From positions 62,001-126,000 of the forward strand of contig FMBT01000398.1 of assembly GCA_900095095.1 (NCBI GenBank): a stretch of DNA of 64,000 nucleotides, written 5' to 3'. The notes beneath the pieces were generated by a model. That model did no database searches. It was not told where the DNA came from and saw nothing but the letters and a program-made list of their open reading frames with translations. The position numbers and the translations under genes are program-made. Source of the DNA: Fragilariopsis cylindrus CCMP1102 (taxonomy: Eukaryota; Bacillariophyta; Bacillariophyceae; Bacillariales; Bacillariaceae). The first letter of the stretch is position 1; each line of letters begins with the position of its first letter. Shown one piece after another: positions 19,824 to 30,087 of this stretch.

Positions 19824-22106
19824 ATGGCATCAGGTATAGGAATAGGTGAACATGTTTGGGTAACACAAGGTAAGACAGATCATATGGCCATGTATATAGG
19901 TGATATACGTAAACCTGATTCAGATGATTCAGATGATAACGATTCAGATAATGATAACGTTAGTGAAGAAAAGGACGAAGAAGAATATGTCTCAATTAAA
20001 TGGACCACGACAAATACGATTGACTATGTACCATATTCCAGTGTACGATTAGTAATGAATGGTCAACGTCGACGTCGAATTGTTCCTAATCATTATATGG
20101 CTGTTCCTGCTCCACCAGCAAGAGCACCACTACTGTTACTGCCACTGCCACCACCACCGCCTACTACCACTACTAAAATCAAGATGCCGCCAACCAAAAA
20201 AAGAAAATCAAGATTATTGAGAGAACTTGAAGATCATCTTGGTTTACCTGATCCATTATCATCGTCTGGTAGTAACGATGACGATGACAACGATAGCGAT
20301 AGCGTTAGCGATAGCGATATCCAACCTCTTCATAATGACGATTACGATGACGGCAGTGATGACGATAGCGAGATGCCGCCAACCGCTTCAGAAGAAGTAG
20401 AGGTGGAACGAAAGAAACAAGAAAGTTTAAGGAAGCGACGAAAACAGGCCGAAAATAGAAGAAACAAAAGAACACCTGAACAAATTATAGAGGATGCTAT
20501 AAAGAAGAGCATTTATGCCAAAGAGACAAGAATGAATAGAACACCTGAACAAATTGAAGAAGAAAATAGAAGGAAGAGCATTTACCACAAAAAGGCGAGA
20601 TTGAATAGAACACCGAAACAAATTACTGAGGAAAATAGCAAGAAGAGCCTCTACCACAAAAAGGCAAGAGTGAATAGAACACCAGAAAAAATAGAAAAGG
20701 ATGTGGAGTATGACCATAAGAAAGGGATCAAAAGGAAAACTGATCGAGACCGTAAACGAAGTATGCAGGCCACCATAAACGATGACATTACAGTACCTGA
20801 TTGGAAAGCAATTCATGTAGGATCACGGGTGGGTGTATTTTGGGAAGATGATAATTGTTATTATTCTGGTACTGTTGTACTTCAGAACAACGATGATGAT
20901 ACTGGTTTACCTACTAGTATCTTCCTTGTTTGTTACGATGACAATACAGTAGATACAGAGGATATGGAAAACCAAAAATTCTGTTTCGTAGAGGGTGATG
21001 ATACAGAGAAAAAGGTACATCAAATAATGCAATCAGTATTCATTCCCAAAGATAATGATGGTAGTGATAAAAAACATCTACACATTCTCATGAAACAATT
21101 CACCAAATACATAGTTAATAATTTAGGAACTTATATAATGCCTATCGTTCCATTAAACAATGGAGCTAGAAGTAATCACCAATCGGCACAGGCAATTCGA
21201 ATTTTTTTTAGTTTATTTACGGAAGCAGTAAATGGTAACAACAACCTTGAAAGACGAAGTATTTACGGACCCACAGCTGTATTGAACACTACTGGAATGT
21301 CTCCTGATGACTTTCGGGTATATTCAATGACGCCATTACTAAAGGAAATTACAGACTTATTCACCAAAATCATCAAATTAAAACTCGGTCCTCAATATAC
21401 AAACCTCGATTTTAATTTTATGGAGGCAAAAGTTTTACTTGGTAAAGATATGTTTTGTGATATCAACGGAAATATATTATTAAATAATAATAAACAACCA
21501 TTGAAAAGTAATAGCAACAAAACGATAGGTCCACACAATGATATCAATTATGATGATAACGGGAAACAAGATGAGAAAGATACAGCCGATGGTAGTCATC
21601 CAATTGGTACCTATAATTTTGGTGCCACTCGTAAATTGACATTTCAATGGATGATGAAAAATATCAACAAAAATAAACCTATTTGGGAAAAAGTAAGGAT
21701 GAAGAATAAAGACACTGTAGGAAAAAAGAAGTTGGTAGACGATTGTCGTGTATTCGACATGTCCGATGGTTCTATTATGATATTAGATACGCTGGATGAA
21801 TCACCTTTACAAATTAATGAGAATTCATTATACAAAACAAAGCACAGATCCAAGTTCTTTGAAAATGGTGTGTCTATAGGATTCGTTTTTCGTCGTGTCA
21901 GATCTACAAGTTTGTTTCATAAAGATTCTCATCATTGGGCATGGCAGGATGACAAGGATTATAGAGAATGTGGTATGAGATCTACTACTGGTGTAAGAAG
22001 CATAAAACATAAGAACTATCGGACCGAAAATAAAGGTGGAGTAGAAGATGTCGGACTACTAGCCCTTATTAAAAACGTGCAAGACTATGTAGAAAATTAT
22101 AATTAA
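19824..22106 (+). CDS. AlkB-like 2-oxoglutarate/Fe(II) dioxygenase with Tudor-like modules
   Basis: The frame is open from an ATG at 19620 (828 codons); I prefer the ATG at 19824, where MASGIGIGEHVWV begins a module. Numbering is from 19620. Residues 75-147 look like a Tudor/SH3-like module (GEHVWV...VSIKW...YVPYSSVRLV). Pro-rich, Lys/Arg and Asp-rich stretches follow. Residues 284-360 carry four repeats of NRTPEQI.EEN..KS.Y.KKAR type, highly basic. A second Tudor-like module (398-457) contains GSRVGVFWEDDNCYYSGTV and FLVCYDD. The C-terminal 590-765 fits the AlkB fold: PHNDINYDDNGKQ (His639, Asp641), SHPIGTYNFGATRKLTF, MSDGSIMIL, His742 and FVFRRVRS (Arg758/759). The HxD...H metal triad is complete. 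The substrate is unknown; a chromatin- or nucleic-acid-bound demethylase is inferred. The palindromic array lies just upstream. Confidence 0.7.
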   Translation: MASGIGIGEHVWVTQGKTDHMAMYIGDIRKPDSDDSDDNDSDNDNVSEEKDEEEYVSIKWTTTNTIDYVPYSSVRLVMNGQRRRRIVPNHYMAVPAPPARAPLLLLPLPPPPPTTTTKIKMPPTKKRKSRLLRELEDHLGLPDPLSSSGSNDDDDNDSDSVSDSDIQPLHNDDYDDGSDDDSEMPPTASEEVEVERKKQESLRKRRKQAENRRNKRTPEQIIEDAIKKSIYAKETRMNRTPEQIEEENRRKSIYHKKARLNRTPKQITEENSKKSLYHKKARVNRTPEKIEKDVEYDHKKGIKRKTDRDRKRSMQATINDDITVPDWKAIHVGSRVGVFWEDDNCYYSGTVVLQNNDDDTGLPTSIFLVCYDDNTVDTEDMENQKFCFVEGDDTEKKVHQIMQSVFIPKDNDGSDKKHLHILMKQFTKYIVNNLGTYIMPIVPLNNGARSNHQSAQAIRIFFSLFTEAVNGNNNLERRSIYGPTAVLNTTGMSPDDFRVYSMTPLLKEITDLFTKIIKLKLGPQYTNLDFNFMEAKVLLGKDMFCDINGNILLNNNKQPLKSNSNKTIGPHNDINYDDNGKQDEKDTADGSHPIGTYNFGATRKLTFQWMMKNINKNKPIWEKVRMKNKDTVGKKKLVDDCRVFDMSDGSIMILDTLDESPLQINENSLYKTKHRSKFFENGVSIGFVFRRVRSTSLFHKDSHHWAWQDDKDYRECGMRSTTGVRSIKHKNYRTENKGGVEDVGLLALIKNVQDYVENYN

Positions 22107-22269
22107 TCATAAGTAGTACGTTAATTATGTAGCTTGAATTGATATCTGTACGATATAATGGTTTAAGTAGGAAGATAAATCTAAAACAAGAATATTATTA
22201 TAATAATTACAACACCCCTATAATTTATATGTAGACCATATGAGTTCTTCGAATCTTCTAAATCATCTT

Positions 22270-22440
22270 TTCCTTTTCTTATCGGTACTACTGGTAATGG
22301 CAATAGTATCATCGTCGTGATGAACGTCGTGATGGAGTACTACTAGTTGCACAATATCAAATGGACGCGTCATCTTGTATTTGACTTGAAATAGAGCTAC
22401 TAGTTGCTTAATGGTGGCAATAGGTTGAAACATTCTGTCT
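22270..22440 (-). repeat. Inverted member of the ACTATTGCCATTA repeat family
   Basis: On the minus strand it reads GATGATACTATTGCCATTAC and, separately, GTGCAACTAGTAGT and AAGCAACTAGTAGCTC, like the in-frame repeats of the giant ORF near 12.0-12.5 kb. Stops interrupt it here. Confidence 0.6.
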
Positions 22441-23265
22441 ATTCAATACGTCGATTGAAATAACAGTACCAATGTGTCGACTAGATACATTCTGTCTACT
22501 CGATACACCAATAGAAGTAAAATATAATATCAATATCGATTTCAACTACATGATGTCTCTCCGTTGTCGTTACAGTACTAGAATAATAATATACTACCAT
22601 TGTCATTATCTAGCTGCTAATCAATTCATAAGAAGAAAAAAAGTTAAATAATTGATCGATTTATTCCTTCTTATGCTATGTATATGTCTATTAGATGTAT
22701 TTCATGCTGTTTGTAGTGTTTGGATATGCATCAACATGTCATTGATCATCTCTCAAAAATGAACGAAATCCCATTGACAACCCCTAAATCTGTCCGTCCT
22801 CCAACTAAAATATCGTATCAACTTAGAATTGCATCATCGAATCAACTTAGGATTTCATTAGAATTTCATCGGCATCTGCATCTGCATCTGCATCCCCATC
22901 TCAATCATCATTTCATTTCCGTTTTTATTGAATCTTGATATTGCATTTCGATGTTGAAGGACAACAGGTTCGAGGTCCATCTCCATGTACTTTTTCTATT
23001 TTGTATATAGTGGGCGTGTGTGCCTGTGTAAACACGTCTTCGTTCCCTCGCAGCCGCATCACTATTACTCTTAGAGGTATGCGCAATGGCCGCAGCATCC
23101 TATACATCCTGTACATCCTGGATTATGGCGGGATATAGGTGTGGATGTTGAAACGAGGGATTATTATTAAGTAATCCTGCTCGACCTACATTCGCCTCAC
23201 GTCGTGCTCTCCTTAACAAAGCAACAACAACAGCATGAGACAACAGATACGTCTAACATGGATGT

Positions 23266-23544
23266 ATGGACACGAATACTACAGATTTTTTATCATTATC
23301 CTTTGGCAATGATGAGAAACGTAGATCTCAATCTAAATCTACTTCCTCTTCGGATGATGTTACAGCTGCTACTAGTATTATGACTTGTAGTGATACTCCT
23401 ACTACAAGTAATGGTTCCAATTCCACATATCATGAAATTATCCATTGTTCGTACAGTAGTTCTTCTGATGGAGATGCATTTATAGTTGTTGCTTCTATCG
23501 TCGACACTTTATTTGTCGACACTTCGATTGGTGATAAAAATTAG
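23266..23544 (+). CDS. Hypothetical Ser/Thr-rich ORF, weak
   Basis: 92 codons, Ser/Thr/Asp-rich, with FLSLSFGNDEKRRSQSKSTS early on; the caller's start is not an ATG, and an ATG in another frame lies at 23257. A Lys/Arg-bearing piece in another frame follows (23580-23660, ..NTAELLANIQKRKTR), so this may be part of a decayed or spliced gene. There is no recognisable domain. Confidence 0.2.
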   Translation: MDTNTTDFLSLSFGNDEKRRSQSKSTSSSDDVTAATSIMTCSDTPTTSNGSNSTYHEIIHCSYSSSSDGDAFIVVASIVDTLFVDTSIGDKN

Positions 23545-24585
23545 TATTAGTAACTTCCTAGAAAGTGAAATAAGTGATGGTGATGCCAGAAGGAGTAGTG
23601 ACGCTGATAATACTGCAGAGCTCCTTGCTAATATACAAAAGAGAAAGACTAGATAGAAGGACAACTCGAGCTAGTAATCGAGTCCCGTCAACCCGTCAAC
23701 AAACAACTCGGTATGATAATAATAATAAATCAGCATCAGCATCAGCATCAGCATCAGCATCACCCTCACCCTCACCACCACCGCCACCGCCACGGCCACC
23801 ATCACAACCATCATCAGAGGCAGTTGTTCTAAAAAAAATCATTACCTGATATTAATAATAAGAGTGCCATTGCCAAGATTGTTACACTATGTGGTTGTTG
23901 TTGTTGTTGAAATAAGGAGGAAAATAATTGAAAAAATTGAAAAATTCGACACATTTTGAAAGGAATGGAATTTAATTATAGCAGTAAAATTAGACCTATC
24001 AGCATTATGCTAAAGTAGTTCTAAATTTGTTTCATTGCAGTATTCTCTAAGCACCCAAATAGTAGGTGACTTCGTCATCTCAAGGTACCTCCTATCTTAC
24101 TACTTGGTTCGTTTTTGATGTTGTTTGACTTGTTCATGTGTCTCCTTCATATTTGCTAGTGTTATTTTACATTCGCAATGCCTCAACTCCAATATTTTAT
24201 AGTTCTTTAAAATTCTCATCCCAAACAATTGTAACAAGTAGATAGCGAAGTTGGCAAAAATGCAGTATCTGGAATTGAGTATTTTAACTGAGCGTTTTTT
24301 GACCAATACGTCAGTGTCTTATAGTTTGGGAGAAAGTTTCCGAGATGGTCCGTGTGTGATGGACTAGTACTGCTGCTATTAACACAGTTACTAATCAGTA
24401 TTGTACTAACTTGTCTGTGTTCAAAGTTATATTGAAAATGCAGAAGGACAGAGGAGGGAAAAGTAGGAAGAGTACGTATCCTGATATATAAGATCTACCT
24501 TCTTAAGCACTAAAAATACGTCATTTAATATCATAGCTATTAATAGTGTCTTCGTTGATGCTATCTTATCCAGGCTTTTTCTTAC

Positions 24586-24650
24586 TAGTGATTTCTACGG
24601 GTTAATTTCTCTTCGCGCTTTTTACATGTACCTGACTGACTGGCAATGGC
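24586..24650 (-). repeat. Inverted partial copy of the 16.4 kb repeat
   Basis: The minus strand reads CCAGTCAGTCAGGTACA, AAGAGAAATTAACCCGTAG and AAATCACTA, as in 16399-16641. Confidence 0.8.
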
Positions 24651-25088
24651 GTTGTATATTGTTTAAACAATTATGCTACACAAAATGACTGAAACACCAT
24701 CGTGTATAATCATACTTTATTATGATGTGATTTTATTAGTATACATAAAGTCAATCCCACTTGTGTTGACATCGATTTTATCACACCTCTTAAGATAAAA
24801 GCTAGAATTACACCTATTTTTAAACTGATAAAAACGTGTAAAAAGACTTGTATGACATTTCAAGTCAATCCCAAATTTAAATATATATATTAAAAAGTCA
24901 TTATGCCAGCATGAATCGCCGCCTTTTCTGTTTGTTGCTGAGTGCAGCTAAGTTACATTAATTGTTCCCTTTTTTTTTACACTTTCCTCTTCTCACAAAA
25001 AATTTGTACAACACCAACACAACACAAATCGACGACTTACATAATTCTTTCTACCGATTACCAACCTCTATTTCTTTTACTCGCTCCT

Positions 25089-26366
25089 ATGACCAATGTT
25101 AATGTATCACACGAAGTCAGAGTAATGCTCGAAGCTGCGTATAAGCATATCAAAGATAAAGATTTCGATCTTGGTGTTGCACATTCTGGGAACGCTTCCC
25201 TTGTAAACCTCAAAGACCATTACCCTAAGCTTGGATTGGTTAAACCTCTCGGCATGCCCCATAAAAAGTGGAAGAATGTGGTGCATCATCATGTTTGCAA
25301 CAGGTTGATTATGGAAACAATCTGGGAAAACAAAGTAACCATTGAGGAACAACACCGAAAAATCAAGAGAACCGACGAAGCAGCCGTTGCCAAACAGGAG
25401 GAGAATGAGGAACTACACCGAAAAATCAAGAGAACCGAAGAAGCAGCCGTTGCCAAACAGGAGGAGAATGAGGAACTACACCGAAAAATCAAGAGATACG
25501 ACGAAGCAGCCGTTGCCAAACAGGAGGAGAATGAGGAACAACACCGAAAAATCAAGAGATACGACGAAGCGGTCATTGTCAAACAGGAGGAGAATGAGGA
25601 ACAACGCCGAAAAATCAAGAGGCTCGAAGAAACCATACATGATATAGGTTATCGTAGCGCACGTGGTGCACCCTTTGTGTTATACCAGGAAATGCAGCAA
25701 GGAGGTGGCCGAGACGGGGGAGGAGGATCTCGCGGCGGAGGCTATGATCGCGGTGGTTGTGGTGGTGGTAATTATCGTGGCCGTGGGAGAGGTGACGAAA
25801 GACGAAGATCATCCCGAGGAAGAGGAGGAGACGGTCATTGGGAGCGTGGCGGAGGCTACGATTGCGGTGGTGGTGGTGGCGGCGGTGGCTATGATGGGAG
25901 AGGAGGACGCGGTGGTGGTGGTGGCGGCGGTGGCTATGATGGGAGAGGAGGACGGGATGATCGAAGGCATGGTGGTGGTGGTAATTATCGTGGCGGTGGG
26001 AGAGGTGACGATAGACGAGGATCATCCCGAGGAGGAGACGGTCGTTGGGAGCGTGGCGGAGGCTATGATCGCGGTGGTGGTAATTTTCGTGGCGGTGGGA
26101 GAGGTGACGATAGACGAGGATTATCCCGAGGAGGAGGAGGAGGAGGAGGAGACTGTCATTGGGAGCGTGGCGGAGGCTACGATCGCGGTGGTGGTGGTGG
26201 CGGCGGTGGCTATGATGGGAGAGGAGGACGCGGTGGTGGTGGTGGCGGCGGTGGCTATGATGGGAGAGGAGGACGGGATGATCGAAGGCATGGTGACGAC
26301 TATCGTGGCGGTGATAGAGGTACAGACTACCGAGGTGAAGGCGGAGGTGGTTATGGGAGACGATAA
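25089..26366 (+). CDS. Coiled-coil RGG-box protein, probable RNA-binding
   Basis: The frame is open from 24942, but the likely start is the ATG at 25089 (MTNVNVSHEVRVML), because the upstream codons are T-rich leader-like sequence. The 425-residue product has a short N-terminal region (about 1-80), five tandem 22-residue coiled-coil repeats of the form HRKIKR.(D/E)EAAVAKQEENEE (about 85-195; 66 bp units at 25345-25625), and a long Gly/Arg/Asp/Tyr tail of RGG, GGYDRGG and GGGGYDGRGG motifs (about 215-425). RGG boxes usually bind RNA and drive condensation; that is family knowledge, and the role here is inferred. The tail contains near-identical segments of roughly 300 bp (around 25840-25990 and 26155-26300), so it is expanding by duplication. 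No RRM, KH or helicase domain is present. Confidence 0.65.
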   Translation: MTNVNVSHEVRVMLEAAYKHIKDKDFDLGVAHSGNASLVNLKDHYPKLGLVKPLGMPHKKWKNVVHHHVCNRLIMETIWENKVTIEEQHRKIKRTDEAAVAKQEENEELHRKIKRTEEAAVAKQEENEELHRKIKRYDEAAVAKQEENEEQHRKIKRYDEAVIVKQEENEEQRRKIKRLEETIHDIGYRSARGAPFVLYQEMQQGGGRDGGGGSRGGGYDRGGCGGGNYRGRGRGDERRRSSRGRGGDGHWERGGGYDCGGGGGGGGYDGRGGRGGGGGGGGYDGRGGRDDRRHGGGGNYRGGGRGDDRRGSSRGGDGRWERGGGYDRGGGNFRGGGRGDDRRGLSRGGGGGGGDCHWERGGGYDRGGGGGGGGYDGRGGRGGGGGGGGYDGRGGRDDRRHGDDYRGGDRGTDYRGEGGGGYGRR

Positions 26367-26845
26367 AAAGTGTATTTCGTTGCGGGTGATTAAATCAGTA
26401 GATAGCGATTCGGTGTATGCGTGTATACATATTACCTATCGTCTCAACTAATAGTCGACAACTTGAAATAAAATTCATTAGCCACAAGGATTCTACTGAA
26501 CTCTTGATATTGATATTATTATAATACGATCAATACGTTTTAGCTGCCAAGATTGATTAACAATGAGAGAAGAAAGCAGTATCTTATCAGGAATTTTCTA
26601 CAGGGAGATAGACGAACAACAACAACATAATGAAAAACCTGAACTTATTAAAGATAATTAGTAACAAGAGGAAGGGATATATACAGACAACAAATAGAAA
26701 TAACAACGTACACTATATAATTAAAGCAATATTTTTTACGATATATAAAACATTATATGTTTGGTTTTAATAGTTCCCACTTGTTGTATTTTATTACTAT
26801 ACACTACTGCTTATAATTTCTATCTATCAAATACTCAACAACACT
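26367..26845. other. Intergenic, no feature seen
   Basis: AT-rich sequence between the RGG protein gene and the left flanking repeat of the virus fossil. It contains several TATATAA-like words but no supportable gene. Confidence 0.5.
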
Positions 26846-26940
26846 CATAGACACCACACACACGAATTGATTTCTGTTTTTGCTTCCCTCTTCTTTACTA
26901 GTATTTCCCCTTTCCATTCCTATTTCCATATCTCTTTAGA
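26846..26940 (+). repeat. Left direct repeat flanking the fossil block
   Basis: Shares AGACACCA.ACACAC, ATTGATTT, GTTTTTGCTTCCCTCTTCTTT, TATTTCCC.TTTCCATT and ATCTC.TTAGAT with 40182-40315 in the same orientation. The right copy has an extra ~45 bp CTTCC-rich insert. The right copy runs up to the stop codon of the AP2 gene, so the left copy looks like a displaced duplicate of that gene's 3' flank. Confidence 0.75.
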
Positions 26941-27106
26941 TTTGCACACCTACGTTAGGGTCATTTTTTAAAGGTGGATTGTGCGAATTATCAAATATTT
27001 ATGTTATTATTATATGAACGCGACTTCGCTGATATGACGAAAGGCCTAAGTAGTGATGCACTATCATATTTTATATGGAATCTATCTAGGTACTGGTTTC
27101 TTCATC

Positions 27107-27298
27107 ATGAACTACAACGTAGTTACAGAAGACACTACGATAGATACACCTGATGTTGCTCGTGATGCAGCTAATGTAGGTGGTAATCCCATGGCTGGAC
27201 GTGTTAGTATCCGTCTAGTCGGTCCTAGAGTCATTCGTACCGCTGATGGTTTCTCTCGTATCACTCTAGGTAAGAAGAGGGAGACTGCCAGAATCTAA
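27107..27298 (+). pseudogene. Fossil fragment, unassigned
   Basis: A short protein-like frame (VGGNPMAGRVSIRLVGPRVI) at the left edge of the virus fossil. I do not recognise its family. It may be part of a viral gene or the edge of one. Confidence 0.25.
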
Positions 27299-27373
27299 TC
27301 ATTCTATATTCTTACATCACACTAACATATTCAATTACAATGCACCTATCAGATCATGTCATGTACTCGGTAC

Positions 27374-28100
27374 TCACTCTATGATATTCAGTGCGTATGC
27401 TATATTGCCTGAGAACAGGGTATGGAGTACAGTCGTTACTGTCATCGGTGGTTTCATATCGTAACAAGCTCTGATCCTTATCGCAGCAGTATTGAGTCCA
27501 CGTAGAGAATATTCATCAGTTGGTACTGTGCTCAATGATGCGTTGGTACGTTCTCTTATACTTGGTAGTACGACTAACCTTCTAGTAACATTAGGTCTAG
27601 TATACGATGACATCATATCGTATTCAGGAAGTATGTTAGCGTACATGATTAGTATAGTACTTCCATTACCTACTTCTCTCTCATCGCCTCCTGTGCACTC
27701 TTTGGTAGACTGCATATGTTTTCATCTCTAGGCCTTTTTATCTCTAAGTCTCCAGATACAGCAAGTCTCACTGATAAGATCCTAGATAGGTCCCTAAGAG
27801 ATATGGTATTGCCATAATGTCTCGTCGCATCATGTGTATCGACAATATACTGTACTGGTACAGAAACCACATCAGGCGATGCTGCTGCCCTTATGATACT
27901 CCCCACTTTGCTCTTCCCTGTATTGCTTGGACCATACGCAAATAACCATGCTCTTTTGTCTCCAAAGTCAGCTACTATGTCGCCTATGATCCATAACACA
28001 GTGATCCAATTACCTCCGAATGAATTATATATCCATTCAACAGCTGGTCCGAGACTATGGGGATCTAGTCTATGGAATAGGGATATGCTCTAATGCGGGC
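27374..28100 (-). pseudogene. Fossil SF3 (D5-type) helicase remnant
   Basis: Two blocks of the SF3 fold are visible: a Walker A loop in the context LFAYGPSNTGKSKVGSII, and a sensor-1 region STILIMYANILPEY followed by RRLVVLPSIRER, which matches the ILPxF...RR...PF pattern of D5-type replicative helicases. It belongs to the virus fossil and is broken. D5 helicase-primases drive genome replication in poxviruses and relatives. Confidence 0.65.
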
Positions 28101-28159
28101 TCCATATGCCAGTAGGTACACAACAGAACGTACCTTTCGTATGGGATGCATTATATAAG

Positions 28160-28813
28160 TTAGATCCAGAAAGTGATGCGCATGGTACCAACGCTATGTG
28201 ACCCGCTATGATATCTAAATGCATACCTAACGTTGCCTTGTGTGAATGTGTTACCAACGGATACTACTGGTATCTTTATGGATGTTGACATGTATTCAAC
28301 GTACGGAGCAGCTACAATACCGAAGCTTACAGGTGCATACAGACAACACAGAGTGCTTAAGTTCTTCTGTCCCATACTTGAAGTCATTCGAGCCCATCCT
28401 CTAGACTCACCAACATTTATGTACTCCTCTTCTTTTATCCTAATGACAGCATCTTTACGTACTAGCTCATCTAGATCTATGTCTAAAGCACTGGTTATCT
28501 TGCTATCGACATTGAAATAGTCTACATCGTACATCTCGTAAAATGAATCATTATCTTCGTTATCAATACTACCTATAGTAGACTCATAGAGATTATCATA
28601 ATCGGGTTGATTAGCTCCTCTTCCAGTGTTGTAACGGGCAATCTTACTGGCCGGTTTCGTATTTGATATAAGCGACATGTACGAATCAGAGTCATTCGTA
28701 ACGGTGCTGGATCTAACGCTAACACCAGCTTCTGTTGGTATCCCCGATGTGCCTATCGAAATATTATTTACATCCAAGGGATTCTTCGTACCCATCGAGT
28801 AGATCGTACGCAT
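28160..28813 (-). pseudogene. Fossil gene upstream of the helicase, unassigned
   Basis: 217 open codons directly upstream of the helicase remnant on the same strand. It is Ser/Asp-rich with DNEDNDSFYEMYDVDYFNV and a C-terminal hydrophobic part. By position it may be the N-terminal (primase-side) part of the D5-like gene or a separate gene; I see no primase motif. It belongs to the virus fossil. Confidence 0.35.
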
Positions 28814-29472
28814 GGACCCTTATCTATCTAGCAGGCATACTTAGAGAAGTAGATAAACTAGTCATGATTATATGGGTTGATTACACAAATGGATCTCTAT
28901 CATGCAGGTTCCTTGGACGTGAAAATAACGATAACATCACTAACAACTCACTATTATACAAACTACCTAACATCTCGATGATGGGTGATGGGTGATACAC
29001 TGTGTCATAATGAAGGTATTGCTGAATATGTGGTACAATTCCATGCATAGGATCAGGAAGTACAATGAATACGAGACGGTATGCCATGTGTGGATATTGT
29101 GTAGGAAATACATTGTCTGTACCAGATGCATCCCCTGTTCTAATAGATAGGAAGCGTGATCATGTGCTAGCCTATGATCTCGAAGTCGAATATTATGGTC
29201 CTAAGATTTCTTCCTTACGAAATCCCATACTATGCTCTAGTCTAGTTTGTACCTGCGGATATATAGTTATTATATCCAGATCTGATGTTAGACTACCAAG
29301 TGTTACGTGCATCAGAGTATATGATAATGAGGAGATGTCAGAGACTATAATGCGATTGATATCCAGCCATAATCCTATATTCATAGTTGGTCATAACGTA
29401 TATGACTTCGACAATGTTAAGATAGCTGTTAGTTTACCATCAGATAGTAAGTACAGAAGATACTTCAACTAA
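28800..29472 (+). pseudogene. Fossil B-family DNA polymerase, exonuclease part
   Basis: LAYDLEVEYYGPKI fits the Exo I region (DxE-like) of family B DNA polymerases, and IFIVGHNVYDFDNVKI fits Exo II (GHN..FD). The remnant runs to the edge of the inserted transposon, and a matching later part of the gene lies beyond it. It belongs to the virus fossil and is broken. Confidence 0.6.
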
Positions 29473-29647
29473 TCGTAAGGTCTTTTGTTGTCTTACATAA
29501 AGGTTCTTCTTGTATTTTTTAGATACGCTAAGAACAGAGAGGGAAACAAGACGACCCACACTTCTGTGCTTTACTCGCATTTGATCATTATTTTTGACAT
29601 GCAGGTCTCGAATGTTAAAAAAGAAATTACATATATTTAACATTTAT

Positions 29648-29932
29648 ATTGTAGTTTTCCTGAACATTGATAATAAGGATCGATACATATATATATATTA
29701 AAAAAAAACTTTTTTACCAACTTTTTAAAAGTAGTATATTATGATCCAGTACTGTCTTCTTGTATAGGAAAAAAATAATTCAGTTTGGAAATTTTAGTTC
29801 CACATGTCTATTTTGTGAGTTCAAACTTGCATACCTTTTAAAATGACTCACTCATGAATGACTAGTGATTCAAAATTAACACGTAGTGTACGCGCTAAAA
29901 TCAGAAATTAGTCATTTTGAAAAAAGATAGGC
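29648..29932 (+). repeat. Left terminal inverted repeat
   Basis: The reverse complement of 34623-34916. Shared words include GAACATTGATAATAAGGATC, AGTACTGTCTTCTTGTATAG, TCCACATGTCTATTTTGTGA, ATTCAAAATTAACACGTA and AAAATCAGAAATTAGTCATT. Small indels occur near the TACCTTTT motif. Confidence 0.9.
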
Positions 29933-29954
29933 TTTTCCAATGTTCTCTTCATCA

Positions 29955-29964
29955 TATATATAAG
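29955..29964 (+). promoter_or_regulatory. TATA-like box upstream of the passenger gene
   Basis: TATATATAAG lies just inside the left terminal repeat, 124 bp before the passenger ATG, with a GA-repeat 5' leader (30059-30076). It is a candidate only. Confidence 0.35.
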
Positions 29965-30087
29965 ACAACGAACGTTCAAAGGAACGAATGAAAGAACGAA
30001 CCAACCCACCAATACAACACAATACAATACACAACAAGTGAAGGGACGACTAAATTGTAGAGAGAGAGAGAGAGAGGAGAAGAAAAG

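Larger units (their letters stand above)
22107..25088. other. Intergenic, repeats and fragments
   Basis: No complete gene is supported. It holds an inverted member of the ACTATTGCCATTA family (22270-22440), a Ser/Thr-rich open frame (23266-23544), AGCATC/CCACCGCC simple repeats near 23730-23800 and an inverted partial copy of the 16.4 kb tandem repeat (24586-24650). AT-rich sequence from 24,800 probably includes the promoter and 5' leader of the RGG protein gene. Confidence 0.5.
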
